A stretch of 64,000 bases of DNA. It comes from Peterkaempfera bronchialis. GTDB lineage: Bacteria; Actinomycetota; Actinomycetes; Streptomycetales; Streptomycetaceae. Made by a program: the position numbers and the translations under genes. The notes below the pieces were generated by a model. That model made no database searches. It saw only the letters and a program-made list of their open reading frames with translations, and was not told where the DNA came from. Where the stretch lies: the NCBI RefSeq assembly GCF_003258605.2, contig NZ_CP031264.1, positions 3,348,001-3,412,000 of the forward strand. The letters run 5' to 3'. Position 1 is the first letter of the stretch. Every line of letters begins with the position of its first letter. This document shows positions 41,978-50,707 of this stretch, piece after piece.

Positions 41978-43672
41978 ATGACCGCGACGTGGTTGCCTCA
42001 GCTCGTTATGGTGGGGTACGACGGCAGCATGCTTCGTTGGTCACCACTCAATGAGCGTCAGCTCTCGCTTCTGACCCGCATCGGCGGGGACGGGAGCCCG
42101 GTCACCTCGGACGAGTCTGAACTCGCCCATAGCGCCCGAGCTCTGAAGGAGCGCGGGCTCATCAGCATGCCGAAGGCTGTGGGGGTGAAATGGCGAGCTG
42201 AGATCAACGATGCTGGCCGCTTCTACCTGGAGCATGGGTACCACCCGGACCGCCCGACCCCGAAGCCAAAGACCGTGGTCCGGTCCCCTGCCGACCCGGC
42301 ACCACAGAGCCGGCCCGCAGAGACTGGCCAGCTGGGCGACAAGGCCGGCACTCGAGCGCCAGCGGTTCGGCAGCAGCCGAAGGAGTCCAGGGCCGTGAGC
42401 GGTCCGGCGTTGATCGAGCAGGTTCGGCAGGCGGGGCGCTTCCTGACGATTCCTGATCCGGCGCCGGAGGAGCGGGCGAGGCTGCGGCGGGCGTTTGACG
42501 CGGCTCGTAAGTGTGCGCCGGAGGGATACCAGCTGAAGTACAGCGGGAGGGAGAAGGGCGACTTCTACCTTGGCCTGCTGCGGGACAACGGGTTGGACGA
42601 GACCGAGTGGAACCGGATCCGCCTTCAGCGCAGCCGGGTCATCACCGATGTGGACGCCGTACTCGCAGCGCTGGAGGCGGACCCCAGCGCCTTCGAGGTC
42701 TCCGATGACGTGCTGCCCCGGGTGTTGTCGATCACCCGTCTGATCGCTGACGAGGCGGTGCTGCGGCGTGGTGACGTGGCGGTGTCCAAGAAGCGGAAGC
42801 AGCCGCGTCCTTTGCTCTCCGTCCACGGCAGGACCTGGGAGTTGAGCTTCAAGGAGCGGCAGAAGCAGGTCAAGTTCGTTCCCCAAGCCCAGGGGCGGCG
42901 CAAGACGTACGACTGGCAGCGGGTGACTCCCGCCTATCGGTCGGAGCCGTCCGGCGAACTGGAGCTTCAGGTCATCGAGCAGCACTCCGGCTACGGCTAC
43001 GGCAGTGGCTGGAAGAAGGACTATGCCGACACGGCGAAGCGGTCGTTGGAGGAGCAGATCGGCACGCTCTTTCGGGCGCTGAAGGCGCATGCTGAGGAGC
43101 AGGAGCGCCTCCAGCTGGAGCGCCAGGCCGAGCAGCGCCGCCTGCGGGAGGAGCGGGAGAGGGCGGAGGCCGAGCGGCAGCGCCTGGCTGCTGAGGAGAA
43201 GGCACGTCGGCAGCGGGACTGGGAGGGGGCGGTCTCCGAGGCGAGCCTCAAGGCCGTCGAAGCCTCGCGCCTGGAGCGGTTCGGGTCAGCTCTGGACCGC
43301 TGGCGGGGCGCCCGGGAGATCAGGGAGTTCTGCGCGGCGCTGGACGAGGCCGCGAGCCGGGCCGACGATGCGAAGGAGGCCCAGCGGTTCCGGGAGTGGT
43401 CCGCGTGGGGCAGGGCCGAGGCTGATCGAATCGACCCGACGGCTCTTGGCAGTGGGCTCGGCAATGAAGCCTTCGAAACCGTGCCCACGGCTGACGCGCT
43501 CCGGCCCTTCCTCAACGGGTGGAGTCCTCACCGGCCGGAGAAGGAGGCACCACCGGCCGAGCCTGCTCAGCCACGTCAGCAGGCCGATCCGTGGCGCGAT
43601 ATCAGCGCCTCACCTCGGGACCAAGGCTGGAGACACGGACCCCAAGGTCGCGCTCAATGGTGGAGGCGATGA
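41978..43672 (+). CDS. hypothetical coiled-coil protein (intact paralogue of 39236-40691)
   Basis: A 564-residue protein with GGCAGGA upstream of ATG 41978. Residues ~20-90 resemble a winged helix; ~145-200 contain QLKYSGREKGDFYLGLL, which matches LRLTGREKGDLKLRLL in the paralogue; ~360-430 is a long Glu/Arg coiled coil; the end has WSAWGRAEADRIDP. Family members recur in Streptomyces accessory regions. Function unknown. Its 3' end overlaps the converging gene at 43602 by 71 bp. Confidence 0.65.
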   Translation: MTATWLPQLVMVGYDGSMLRWSPLNERQLSLLTRIGGDGSPVTSDESELAHSARALKERGLISMPKAVGVKWRAEINDAGRFYLEHGYHPDRPTPKPKTVVRSPADPAPQSRPAETGQLGDKAGTRAPAVRQQPKESRAVSGPALIEQVRQAGRFLTIPDPAPEERARLRRAFDAARKCAPEGYQLKYSGREKGDFYLGLLRDNGLDETEWNRIRLQRSRVITDVDAVLAALEADPSAFEVSDDVLPRVLSITRLIADEAVLRRGDVAVSKKRKQPRPLLSVHGRTWELSFKERQKQVKFVPQAQGRRKTYDWQRVTPAYRSEPSGELELQVIEQHSGYGYGSGWKKDYADTAKRSLEEQIGTLFRALKAHAEEQERLQLERQAEQRRLREERERAEAERQRLAAEEKARRQRDWEGAVSEASLKAVEASRLERFGSALDRWRGAREIREFCAALDEAASRADDAKEAQRFREWSAWGRAEADRIDPTALGSGLGNEAFETVPTADALRPFLNGWSPHRPEKEAPPAEPAQPRQQADPWRDISASPRDQGWRHGPQGRAQWWRR

Positions 43673-44444
43673 CGCCGTGTCCGCGGTCGCGCAGGGCTTT
43701 CAGGGCCCGCTCGACGATGGCGCCGAGCCGCTCTACCTCGGCGCGCAGTGCGAGCAGCTCGTCGAAGCGCTCCACCTGCTCCTGACCGCACCATTCGCGG
43801 ACCGTCCGAAGGAGGTCGTCCTCCGCCTGTAGCTTCCGGTCGTCGCGGCGGTGCCACGACTGCCATGACGGATGCGCGCGCTCCTGGTCGAGGACCTCCT
43901 GCCGCCGCTCGACCTCGGGGAGGATCTCCTCGGCCAGGACCGCCGCGGCCCGCCGCGCGATCCGTTCGGTGACCGGCCAACCGGCCAGGAACAACCCGGC
44001 CCGGTTCTGGTGAACCATCGGGTCGGCGCGCAGTTCGGCGGCATCGAGGCCGAGCCGGTCGGCGGTGGCATCGGGAGCGGTGAGCTCCAGTACGCCGGCA
44101 TCGGCCACACTGGTGCGCAGTCGCAGCTGGCTCTTGGGACGGACGAAGCCCAGGACCATCCGGGCCGTCTCGAACTCCGCGGTCTTCCGCACCTGCCGGG
44201 ACGCCTCGGCCAGCGCCAGTTCAGCAACGTCGTCGGTCTGGAAGACCGCGACGTCGTCCCACAGTGCAACCAGGGACGCCGGAGCGACCCAGTCCTGAAG
44301 GCCGGCGTCCTCGCCTTCGAGGAACCGGACGTGCACCTGGGAGGAACGGCGCGGGCCACCCACCCTGACGATCTCCACCCGGCGGAGCGCACTGCCGAGC
44401 AACTTGGGCTGGGCTCGGTACGCCCAGTTCTCGCCGATCTCCAT
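43602..44444 (-). CDS. hypothetical protein
   Basis: A 280-residue soluble protein starting at ATG 44444. The N-terminal ~60 residues look like a small beta-barrel (VRVGGPRRSSQVHVRFLEGED); the middle has EILPEVERRQEVL helices; and the C-terminus is a Leu/Glu coiled coil. No catalytic motif is recognised. It lies in the small element beside the coiled-coil protein gene and overlaps it tail to tail by 71 bp, suggesting that the pair has moved together. Confidence 0.6.
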   Translation of the reverse strand: MEIGENWAYRAQPKLLGSALRRVEIVRVGGPRRSSQVHVRFLEGEDAGLQDWVAPASLVALWDDVAVFQTDDVAELALAEASRQVRKTAEFETARMVLGFVRPKSQLRLRTSVADAGVLELTAPDATADRLGLDAAELRADPMVHQNRAGLFLAGWPVTERIARRAAAVLAEEILPEVERRQEVLDQERAHPSWQSWHRRDDRKLQAEDDLLRTVREWCGQEQVERFDELLALRAEVERLGAIVERALKALRDRGHGVIASTIERDLGVRVSSLGPEVRR

Positions 44445-44571
44445 CCTGCTATTGAGCCAGGTCAGGCTGGAGCCTCGCTACCACTTCCCGACAGTTCGCC
44501 GTAGCAGGGGGCGCGTTGCAGCGGGAAGCGGCGGACCGGGTACCGGGTCCGCCGCTCGCCGACGCGGTGGC

Positions 44572-45528
44572 TCAGTTGGCGCCTGCTGGGATGGTTCCCA
44601 GGCGGCCGGCCTGGAAGTCCTCCATGGCCTGCTGGAGTTCGCGGTGGCTGTTCATCACGAACGGGCCGTAGTGGGCTACCGGCTCGCGGATCGGCTGGCC
44701 GCCGAGGAGGACCACCTCGAAGTTGGCGCTGCGGGAGTCCTGCTTCTCGTCCGCCCGGATGGTGAGGGAGTCGCCCTCGCCGAAGACCACGGCCTGCCCC
44801 ATGTGGAACGGGTGCCGCTCCGGGCCGGCCGAGCCGCTGCCGGCGAGGCCGTAGGCCAGGCCGTTGAAGTCGGTCCGCCAGGGCAGCGTGACCTCGGCGC
44901 TGGGGTTCACGGACACGTGGATCATCGTGATCGGCGTGTGGGTGGCGCCCGGGCCCTGGTGGCCCGCGATGTCACCGGCGATGAGCCGGATGAGGGCGCC
45001 GCCGTCCGCCGAGCCGAGCAGTTTCACGCTGCCGCCGCGGATGTCCTGGTACTTCGGCGCGATCATCTTGTCCGCGGCGGGCAGGTTCACCCACAGCTGG
45101 AGGCCGTGGAACAGGCCGCCGGACATGACCAGGGACTCCGGCGGGGTCTCGATGTGCAGCAGGCCGGAGCCGGCGGTCATCCACTGGGTGTCGCCGTCGG
45201 TGATCACGCCGCCGCCGCCGTGCGAGTCCTGGTGTATGAACGTGCCGTCGATGATGTAGGTGACCGTCTCGAAGCCGCGGTGCGGATGCCAAGGGGTCCC
45301 TTTCGGCTCGCCAGCCGCATAGTCGACCTCGCCCATCTGGTCCATCATGATGAACGGGTCGAGGAACTTCTGGTTGATCTTGGCGAAGGCGCGGCGGACC
45401 GGGAAGCCCTCGCCTTCGAAGCCGCTGAGGGCGGTCGACACGGCGAGCACGGGGCGCGGCTGGGAGCCCTCGGCGGGGGCTGCGACGCGCGGCAGAACGA
45501 GCGGGTTTTCGACGGTGACGGCGGGCAT
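44572..45528 (-). CDS. pirin family protein (intact copy carried by element B)
   Basis: A 318-residue bicupin protein. The N-terminal cupin has the metal-binding histidines of WHPHRGFETV and HQDSHGGGG near residues 85-110, and the C-terminal cupin ends EDFQAGRLGTIP. Pirins bind iron and act as redox-dependent co-regulators or quercetin dioxygenases; the role in Streptomyces is not settled. The gene is complete, with a good site before ATG 45528, and lies just inside the right att site beside the N-terminal piece of the broken host copy. It is clearly diverged from those pieces, so it is not a duplicate made in place. Confidence 0.9.
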   Translation of the reverse strand: MPAVTVENPLVLPRVAAPAEGSQPRPVLAVSTALSGFEGEGFPVRRAFAKINQKFLDPFIMMDQMGEVDYAAGEPKGTPWHPHRGFETVTYIIDGTFIHQDSHGGGGVITDGDTQWMTAGSGLLHIETPPESLVMSGGLFHGLQLWVNLPAADKMIAPKYQDIRGGSVKLLGSADGGALIRLIAGDIAGHQGPGATHTPITMIHVSVNPSAEVTLPWRTDFNGLAYGLAGSGSAGPERHPFHMGQAVVFGEGDSLTIRADEKQDSRSANFEVVLLGGQPIREPVAHYGPFVMNSHRELQQAMEDFQAGRLGTIPAGAN

Positions 45529-45602
45529 GTCGACCTCCTCGGTCGGGTCCTTCTCAGATGTGCGGTCCTGCTTTCGCAGGTCAGGCCCTATGGGTTGACT
45601 GG

Positions 45603-45645
45603 TCCCCCAACTGGGCTAATCCTTGGGCTCGCCGGGGGCGTACTC
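45603..45645. other. hybrid attachment site (P arm plus B' arm) of a phiC31-like serine integrase element
   Basis: CCCCCAACTGGGCTAAT (45604-45620) is very close to the left arm of phiC31 attP as remembered. It is followed by the core CCTTGGGCT (45621-45629) and then pirin sequence (CGCCGGGGGCGTACTCC) matching the right arm of attB. Confidence 0.75.
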
Positions 45646-45852
45646 CACCTCACCCATCTGGTCCATCATGATGAAGGGGTCCAGGTGGCGGGTGTGGATC
45701 CCGGCGAAGGCGCGGCGCACCGGGAAGCCCTCGCCCTCGTAGCCCTCGGGCGCGGTGGCGACCTGGCGGACCTTGCGGGGGCGGGCGGTGGTGGGGTCGG
45801 GGGTCTCGATCCTGGGCAGGACGAGCGGGTTCTCGACGGTGACGGCGGGCAT
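45616..45852 (-). pseudogene. pirin family protein, N-terminal fragment (broken host copy, piece 1 of 3)
   Basis: Starts at ATG 45852 behind GAGGAGG with MPAVTVENPLVLPR, shared with the intact pirin, and reads through FIMMDQMGEV to GEPKD before a TAG created by the element's P arm at 45616-45618. It keeps the original promoter and ribosome-binding site, so a ~78-residue truncated peptide could be made. Differences from the intact copy in the variable linker show that the two genes come from different lineages. Confidence 0.9.
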
Positions 45853-45968
45853 GGCGGCCTCCTCGGGGTCCGTGGCCTGATGCCACTGTAGTTCAACGGT
45901 CAACTACAAGCGAGTTGAAAGTTGGACTATTCCCCGAGGGATACCGGATCGGTGGGAGTCGCCCCCGG

Positions 45969-46496
45969 TCAGCCGTACATGCGGCGCATGGTGAAGTCGA
46001 CCATCTGCTCCACCGCCTTGGCGTCGAACACCATCCGGTGCTCGCCCTCCATGTCCAGCGCGAAGCCATAGCCGGTGGGCAGCAGGTCCAGCACCTCGGC
46101 ACCGGTCACCGTGAAGTACTTGGACTCCTTGCCGGCGTAGCGGCGCAGCTCCTTGAGCGAGCTGAACATCGGGATCACCGGGGTCGGGGTGTTGTGCAAC
46201 GCCAGGAAGCCGGGCCGCTCGCCGCGCGGGCAGTACACCTTGGAGGTGATGAAGATGGCCTGGAAGTCCTCCACCGTGAGCCCGCCGCTGGTGAAGGCGC
46301 GGACGGCGTCCGCGAGCGAGGGCGGCGAGGGCTCGGGGTAGAGCGGCGGCTGCTGGGGAGGCTGCTCGCCGTACCCGGCGTGCGGCGGCTGGGGGCCGGG
46401 CATGCCGCCCATCCCGGGCTGCGGCCCCGCCTGCTGGTAGGAGCCTCCCGGGTAGCCGGGGCCGGCCCCGGTCGCGGTCTGGTCGTAGCCGTACAC
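45969..46496 (-). CDS. SseB family protein
   Basis: A 175-residue protein with a Pro/Gly/Gln-rich N-terminal ~55 residues and a C-terminal SseB N-terminal-type domain (FFITSKVYCPRG-like strand, then LPTGYGFALDMEGEHRMVF). The family is widespread in actinomycetes as a small cytoplasmic protein of unknown function. Its place between pirin and the acyl-CoA dehydrogenase gene is backbone synteny. GTG start. Confidence 0.75.
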   Translation of the reverse strand: MYGYDQTATGAGPGYPGGSYQQAGPQPGMGGMPGPQPPHAGYGEQPPQQPPLYPEPSPPSLADAVRAFTSGGLTVEDFQAIFITSKVYCPRGERPGFLALHNTPTPVIPMFSSLKELRRYAGKESKYFTVTGAEVLDLLPTGYGFALDMEGEHRMVFDAKAVEQMVDFTMRRMYG

Positions 46497-46618
46497 GGGG
46501 ACAGGCTATCGGCCCGGCGGGGCCCGGTGGGGCGCCTGTTCGGCAAAGCGGCGGCGGCGCCGTGCGGCACGGGGGCAGAGTGGGACGTGACGTCCCTCAT
46601 GGACCCCGAGGGTTGAAT

Positions 46619-46638
46619 ATGTTACCGCCGGGTAGCAT
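46619..46638. promoter_or_regulatory. palindromic operator before the acyl-CoA dehydrogenase gene
   Basis: ATGTTACC and GGTAGCAT, four bases apart, form an inverted repeat with 7 of 8 positions paired, about 90 bp before the start codon. The TTACC/GGTAA-like core resembles TetR-family fatty-acid regulators' sites. Regulator not in the window. Confidence 0.45.
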
Positions 46639-46726
46639 CATGGGACTACTGACGGGTAGGGGGACGCCTCCGCACGGGCGCGCTGAAGACCCCCGGCACC
46701 GACCTACGCGATGACCGGAGAAGGCC

Positions 46727-48568
46727 ATGGGTCACTACAAGTCCAACCTCCGCGATGTGGAGTTCAACCTCTTCGAGGTGCTCGGCCGCGACCGCGTCTA
46801 CGGCAGCGCGCCGTTCGCCGACATGGACGTCGAGACCGCCAAGAGCATCCTGGACGAGATCGCCCGCCTGGCCGAGAACGACCTCGCCGCCTCCTTCGCC
46901 GACGCGGACCGCAACCCGCCGGTCTTCGACCCGGAGACCGGCACCGCGCCGGTCCCGGAGACCTTCCGGAAGAGCTACCAGACCTTCATGGACGCCGAGT
47001 GGTGGCGCCTGGGCATCCCGGAGGAGCTCGGCGGCTCCCCGACGCCGCGCTCGCTGCTCTGGGCCTATGCCGAGCTGGTGCTGGGCTCCAACCCCGCCAT
47101 CTGGATGTACTCCTCCGGCCCGGCCTTCGCCGGCGTGGTCTTCGACGAGGGCACCGAGGAGCAGAAGAAGGTCGCCCGGCACATGGTCGAGCGCCAGTGG
47201 GGCGCCACCATGGTCCTCACCGAGCCCGACGCCGGCTCCGATGTGGGCGCCGGCCGCACCAAGGCGGTGAAGCAGCAGGACGGCTCCTGGCACATCGAGG
47301 GCGTCAAGCGCTTCATCACCTCGGGCGAGCACGACATGTCGGAGAACATCGTCCACCTGGTGCTGGCCCGCCCCGAGGGCGGCAAGCCGGGCACCAAGGG
47401 CCTCGGCCTGTATGTCGTGCCCAAGTACGACTTCGACCTGGAGACCGGCGAGCTGGGCGAGCGCAACGGCGTCTACGCCACCAATGTCGAGCACAAGATG
47501 GGCCTCAAGGCGTCCAACACCTGCGAGCTGACCTTCGGCGCCCCCCGGAACGGCAAGGCGCACCCGGCCAGGGGCTGGCTGCTCGGCGAGACCGTCGACG
47601 GCATCCGCCAGATGTTCAAGATCATCGAGTTTGCCCGGATGATGGTCGGCACCAAGGCCATCGCCACCCTCTCCACCGGCTACCTCAATGCGCTGGAGTA
47701 CGCCAAGGAGCGCGTGCAGGGCCCGGACCTGGCCGACTTCCTGGACAAGACCGCGCCCCGGGTCACCATCACCCACCACCCCGACGTCCGCCGCTCGCTG
47801 CTGACCCAGAAGGCCTACGCCGAGGGCATGCGCGCACTGGTCCTCTTCACCGCCTCCGTGCAGGACGACATCGAGGCCGCCCGACTGCGCGGCGAGACCG
47901 CCGAGGCGGCCGAGCGCCTCAACGACCTGCTGCTGCCGATCGTCAAGGGCTACGGCTCGGAGAAGTCCTACGAGCAGCTGGCCCAGTCGCTCCAGATCTT
48001 CGGCGGCTCCGGGTACCTCCAGGAGTACCCGGTGGAGCAGTACATCCGGGACGCCAAGATCGACACCCTCTACGAGGGCACCACCGCCATCCAGGGCCAG
48101 GACTTCTTCTTCCGGAAGATCGTCAAGGACGGCGGCCAGGCGCTCACCGCGCTCTCCGAGCAGATCCAGAAGTTCCTGGCCGCCGGCGAGGGCGGCGAGG
48201 AGCTGGCCGTCGAGCGCGAGGCGCTGGCCAAGGCGTCCGGCGACCTGGAGGCGATCGTCGGCAAGATGCTGGCCGACCTCTCCTCGGTCGAGCAGGACGT
48301 CAGGAACATCTACAAGGTCGGCCAGAACACCACCCGCCTGCTGCTCGCCTCCGGCGATGTGGTGATCGGCTGGCTGCTGCTCCGGCAGGCCGCCGTGGCG
48401 CTGGCCAAGCTGCCCACCGCCACGCGGCAGGACGTCGCCTTCTACCAGGGCAAGGTCGCCGCGGCCCGCTTCTACGCCCGCACCGTGCTGCCCACGGTCG
48501 CCCCGCAGCGCCTGATCGCCGAGAACATCGACAACTCGATCATGGATCTGCCGGAGGACGCCTTCTAG
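46727..48568 (+). CDS. acyl-CoA dehydrogenase (FadE type with C-terminal extension)
   Basis: A 613-residue flavoenzyme that oxidises acyl-CoA to trans-2-enoyl-CoA in beta-oxidation. The N-terminal helical domain, the FAD-binding segment [11 protein letters not shown] near residue 160, the [10 protein letters not shown] strand and the C-terminal helices with [20 protein letters not shown] (FAD/substrate site, ~420) are all present, followed by the ~120-residue extension of the long FadE subfamily. Cytoplasmic. It is a single gene with its own promoter region containing a palindromic operator; a perfect hairpin follows the stop. Confidence 0.92.
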   Translation: MGHYKSNLRDVEFNLFEVLGRDRVYGSAPFADMDVETAKSILDEIARLAENDLAASFADADRNPPVFDPETGTAPVPETFRKSYQTFMDAEWWRLGIPEELGGSPTPRSLLWAYAELVLGSNPAIWMYSSGPAFAGVVFDEGTEEQKKVARHMVERQWGATMVLTEPDAGSDVGAGRTKAVKQQDGSWHIEGVKRFITSGEHDMSENIVHLVLARPEGGKPGTKGLGLYVVPKYDFDLETGELGERNGVYATNVEHKMGLKASNTCELTFGAPRNGKAHPARGWLLGETVDGIRQMFKIIEFARMMVGTKAIATLSTGYLNALEYAKERVQGPDLADFLDKTAPRVTITHHPDVRRSLLTQKAYAEGMRALVLFTASVQDDIEAARLRGETAEAAERLNDLLLPIVKGYGSEKSYEQLAQSLQIFGGSGYLQEYPVEQYIRDAKIDTLYEGTTAIQGQDFFFRKIVKDGGQALTALSEQIQKFLAAGEGGEELAVEREALAKASGDLEAIVGKMLADLSSVEQDVRNIYKVGQNTTRLLLASGDVVIGWLLLRQAAVALAKLPTATRQDVAFYQGKVAAARFYARTVLPTVAPQRLIAENIDNSIMDLPEDAF

Positions 48569-48587
48569 CGGCTCCCGTCGGGGCAGT

Positions 48588-48618
48588 GCATGGCGGCCGT
48601 CGGTGACGGCCGCCATGC
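48588..48618. terminator. terminator hairpin after the acyl-CoA dehydrogenase gene
   Basis: GCATGGCGGCCGTC (48588-48601) pairs perfectly with 48605-48618 over a 3-nt loop, between converging genes. Confidence 0.85.
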
Positions 48619-48633
48619 GCTGTGGGTGCCGGG

Positions 48634-50445
48634 CTACCAGCCGACGGCGACCAGCAGGTACTGCGGGTCGCCGTGCGAGATGAACGAGGACTGCCCGGCG
48701 TAGTCGTCGTACGGGAAGCCGTACGCCAGCTTGTTGATGGCGTGGTCGTGCCAGAACTTGGCGTAGTAGTTGGCCGGGGCGGACGTGTAGTACCGGGTGG
48801 GGTCCGACCACTGCGACTGCGGCAGCGTGGCGACATGCCGGTTGAGCGCCGCGCAGGTCCCCGGGCTCTCGGAGAGGGTGCCCGCGCAGCCGAAGACGTC
48901 CGAGGTGGGAGCGTTGACCCCGACCGAGTTGGCGTAGGCGGTGAAGTAGTTGGCGTTCACACCGCCGGTCCGGAAGCTCGGGTCGCTGCCGGGCGCGATG
49001 ATCCGGTACGGGGCCTGGGTCTGCGCCAGCACCTTGAACTGGTCCGGCACCTCGTTGGCGAACTTCTGGAAGGTGGCCGACCGGTCCTCGGCGAAGGTCT
49101 GCTGGTCCTCGCCCACCGAGACGTCGTACCCGTCCTTGGCGTGCAGCCGCATCGCCAGCTTCAGGCCGAAGGCGTCCACCCGCGTGGTGTTGCCGTTGAA
49201 GACATTGGGGCCGACGGTGAACTCGATGAAGTCGTAGTACTGGCTGTTCGGGGAGCCGAGGTAGAAGTACATCCGTCCGGCGGAGTTGACCGGCATGTCG
49301 AAGTACGGCTGCTCGGCGATCGAGTGGGCCTGCCCGTTGTAGCTCCAGTAGACCTGGCTGTCGGGGTACTTGCCGTTCGTCCGGTTGAGGATCTTGAGCA
49401 TCACGACGTTCTTCGCGGCCGGGATGCTGCCGGTGTCACCCCAGAACGAGCCCGGGTCCGAGGGCCCCGAGGAGGTCGGGGTGGGAGAGGGGCTGCCGGT
49501 GCCCGACCCGGTCGTGCGCACCTGGAACTCCCAGAGCGAGTAGCCGAAGGCGGTGGCCCTGGCCGTGCCGTACATCCGCACATAGCGGCCGGTACCGCTG
49601 ACATTGAGGGTCTGGGTGCCGCCGCTGCCGGTGGTGGTGGAGTAGACGGTGGTCCAACCCCCCAGCGGGAGGTCCGACACCTGGATCTGGAACGCGGTCG
49701 CATACGCCGCCTCCCAGGCCAGCCCGACCTGGCAGATCTGCTGCGAGGTGCCCAGGTCCACCTGGAGCCACTGCGGATCGCTGAAGGCACTGGACCAGCG
49801 GGTGCCGGGGTCACCGTCGACCGCCGCCGACGCGGGGCTCGCGGCGTTCTCGGTGGAGGACGCGGTGACCGGGCGGTTCAGCGCCGCATTGGCGGTGCCG
49901 CAACCGCCGCCGCCGGTGAAGGAGCCGTAGACCTGGAACTCCCAGAGCGAGTAGCCGTAGCCGGTGGCCCTGGCGGTGCCGTACATCCGCACATAGCGGC
50001 CGGTACCGCTGACATTGAGGGTCTGGGTGCCGCCGGTACCGGTGGTGGTGGAGTAGACGGTGGTCCAACCCCCCGCGCCGGTGTCCGACACCTGGATCTG
50101 GAACGCGGTCGCATACGCCGCCTCCCAGACCAGTCCGACCTGGCTGATCGAGGCGCCGGCGCCGAGGTCCACCTGGAGCCACTGCGGATCACTGGCCGCA
50201 CTGGACCAGCGGGTGCCGGGGTTACCGTCGACGGCGGCGCTCGCCGGGGTCCCGGCGTTCTCGGTGGACGAGGCGGTGGCGGGCCTGCCCTGGGAGAGCA
50301 GGGTGCCGGCCGCCCGGGCCGGCGACTGCGTCACCACGAGCACCAGGCCCGCCAGCAGCGCGGTCACCAGCGCGATGACATGGAACGAGTGGCGCCTGAC
50401 GCGCCCTGGCCATCGGTGCACCAGCAAGGAAGCATTGCCTGACAT
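48634..50445 (-). CDS. secreted protein: two discoidin (F5/8 type C) domains plus GH64-like beta-1,3-glucanase domain
   Basis: A 603-residue precursor. Residues ~1-45 are a signal peptide (basic start, hydrophobic core, cleavage near ARA-A). Two nearly identical ~140-residue F5/8 type C carbohydrate-binding domains follow, a Ser/Pro/Thr linker, and a C-terminal ~250-residue domain resembling GH64 laminaripentaose-producing beta-1,3-glucanases (thaumatin-like fold). It probably degrades fungal or plant beta-glucan outside the cell. A LacI-type palindrome at 50498-50511 lies just upstream, so carbohydrate-responsive control is likely. Confidence 0.8.
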   Translation of the reverse strand: MSGNASLLVHRWPGRVRRHSFHVIALVTALLAGLVLVVTQSPARAAGTLLSQGRPATASSTENAGTPASAAVDGNPGTRWSSAASDPQWLQVDLGAGASISQVGLVWEAAYATAFQIQVSDTGAGGWTTVYSTTTGTGGTQTLNVSGTGRYVRMYGTARATGYGYSLWEFQVYGSFTGGGGCGTANAALNRPVTASSTENAASPASAAVDGDPGTRWSSAFSDPQWLQVDLGTSQQICQVGLAWEAAYATAFQIQVSDLPLGGWTTVYSTTTGSGGTQTLNVSGTGRYVRMYGTARATAFGYSLWEFQVRTTGSGTGSPSPTPTSSGPSDPGSFWGDTGSIPAAKNVVMLKILNRTNGKYPDSQVYWSYNGQAHSIAEQPYFDMPVNSAGRMYFYLGSPNSQYYDFIEFTVGPNVFNGNTTRVDAFGLKLAMRLHAKDGYDVSVGEDQQTFAEDRSATFQKFANEVPDQFKVLAQTQAPYRIIAPGSDPSFRTGGVNANYFTAYANSVGVNAPTSDVFGCAGTLSESPGTCAALNRHVATLPQSQWSDPTRYYTSAPANYYAKFWHDHAINKLAYGFPYDDYAGQSSFISHGDPQYLLVAVGW

Positions 50446-50497
50446 GGCGTCTCCTGAACCGGTTGGGGGATCCGGATGGGGCCCGGAATCTCCTGCG

Positions 50498-50511
50498 AGA
50501 GAGCGCTCTCT
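50498..50511. promoter_or_regulatory. LacI-family type operator before the glucanase gene
   Basis: The perfect palindrome AGAGAGCGCTCTCT lies 53 bp upstream of the glucanase start. LacI/CebR-type regulators of sugar utilisation in Streptomyces bind GAGCGCTC-centred palindromes, so this is a likely operator. Confidence 0.65.
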
Positions 50512-50707
50512 TTGACATGTTGTCTACAACCTGCTCCCCTCGGCGTCAATAAGTCGCCCAGGAATCGCCGCCCGGACGACCGGGTGGACCTCGGTCCGCC
50601 GGACCCGTCCGCACGGAGGCGGCCCCTATGCTCGGAAGCGGGAAGCCGTGGCCGAAGCCCGTCGCGTGCCGCCCCGCGAACCCTCGAACCCTCGCCTCAG
50701 GAGCACC

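Larger units (their letters stand above)
41048..45629. mobile_element. 4.6-kb element inserted at the phiC31-type attB in pirin (element B)
   Basis: A 9-bp direct repeat CCTTGGGCT (41048-41056 and 45621-45629) brackets DNA that splits the pirin gene exactly where phiC31 integrates. The interior carries three genes of unknown function and a complete pirin gene, but no integrase, so it can no longer move by itself. It may be a deletion derivative of a larger phage or integrative element. Confidence 0.7.

Noticed and set aside
46646-48811. 721-codon open frame on the minus strand opposite the acyl-CoA dehydrogenase
   Set aside because: It is the GC-rich antisense shadow of a well-conserved enzyme gene and has no recognisable domain.
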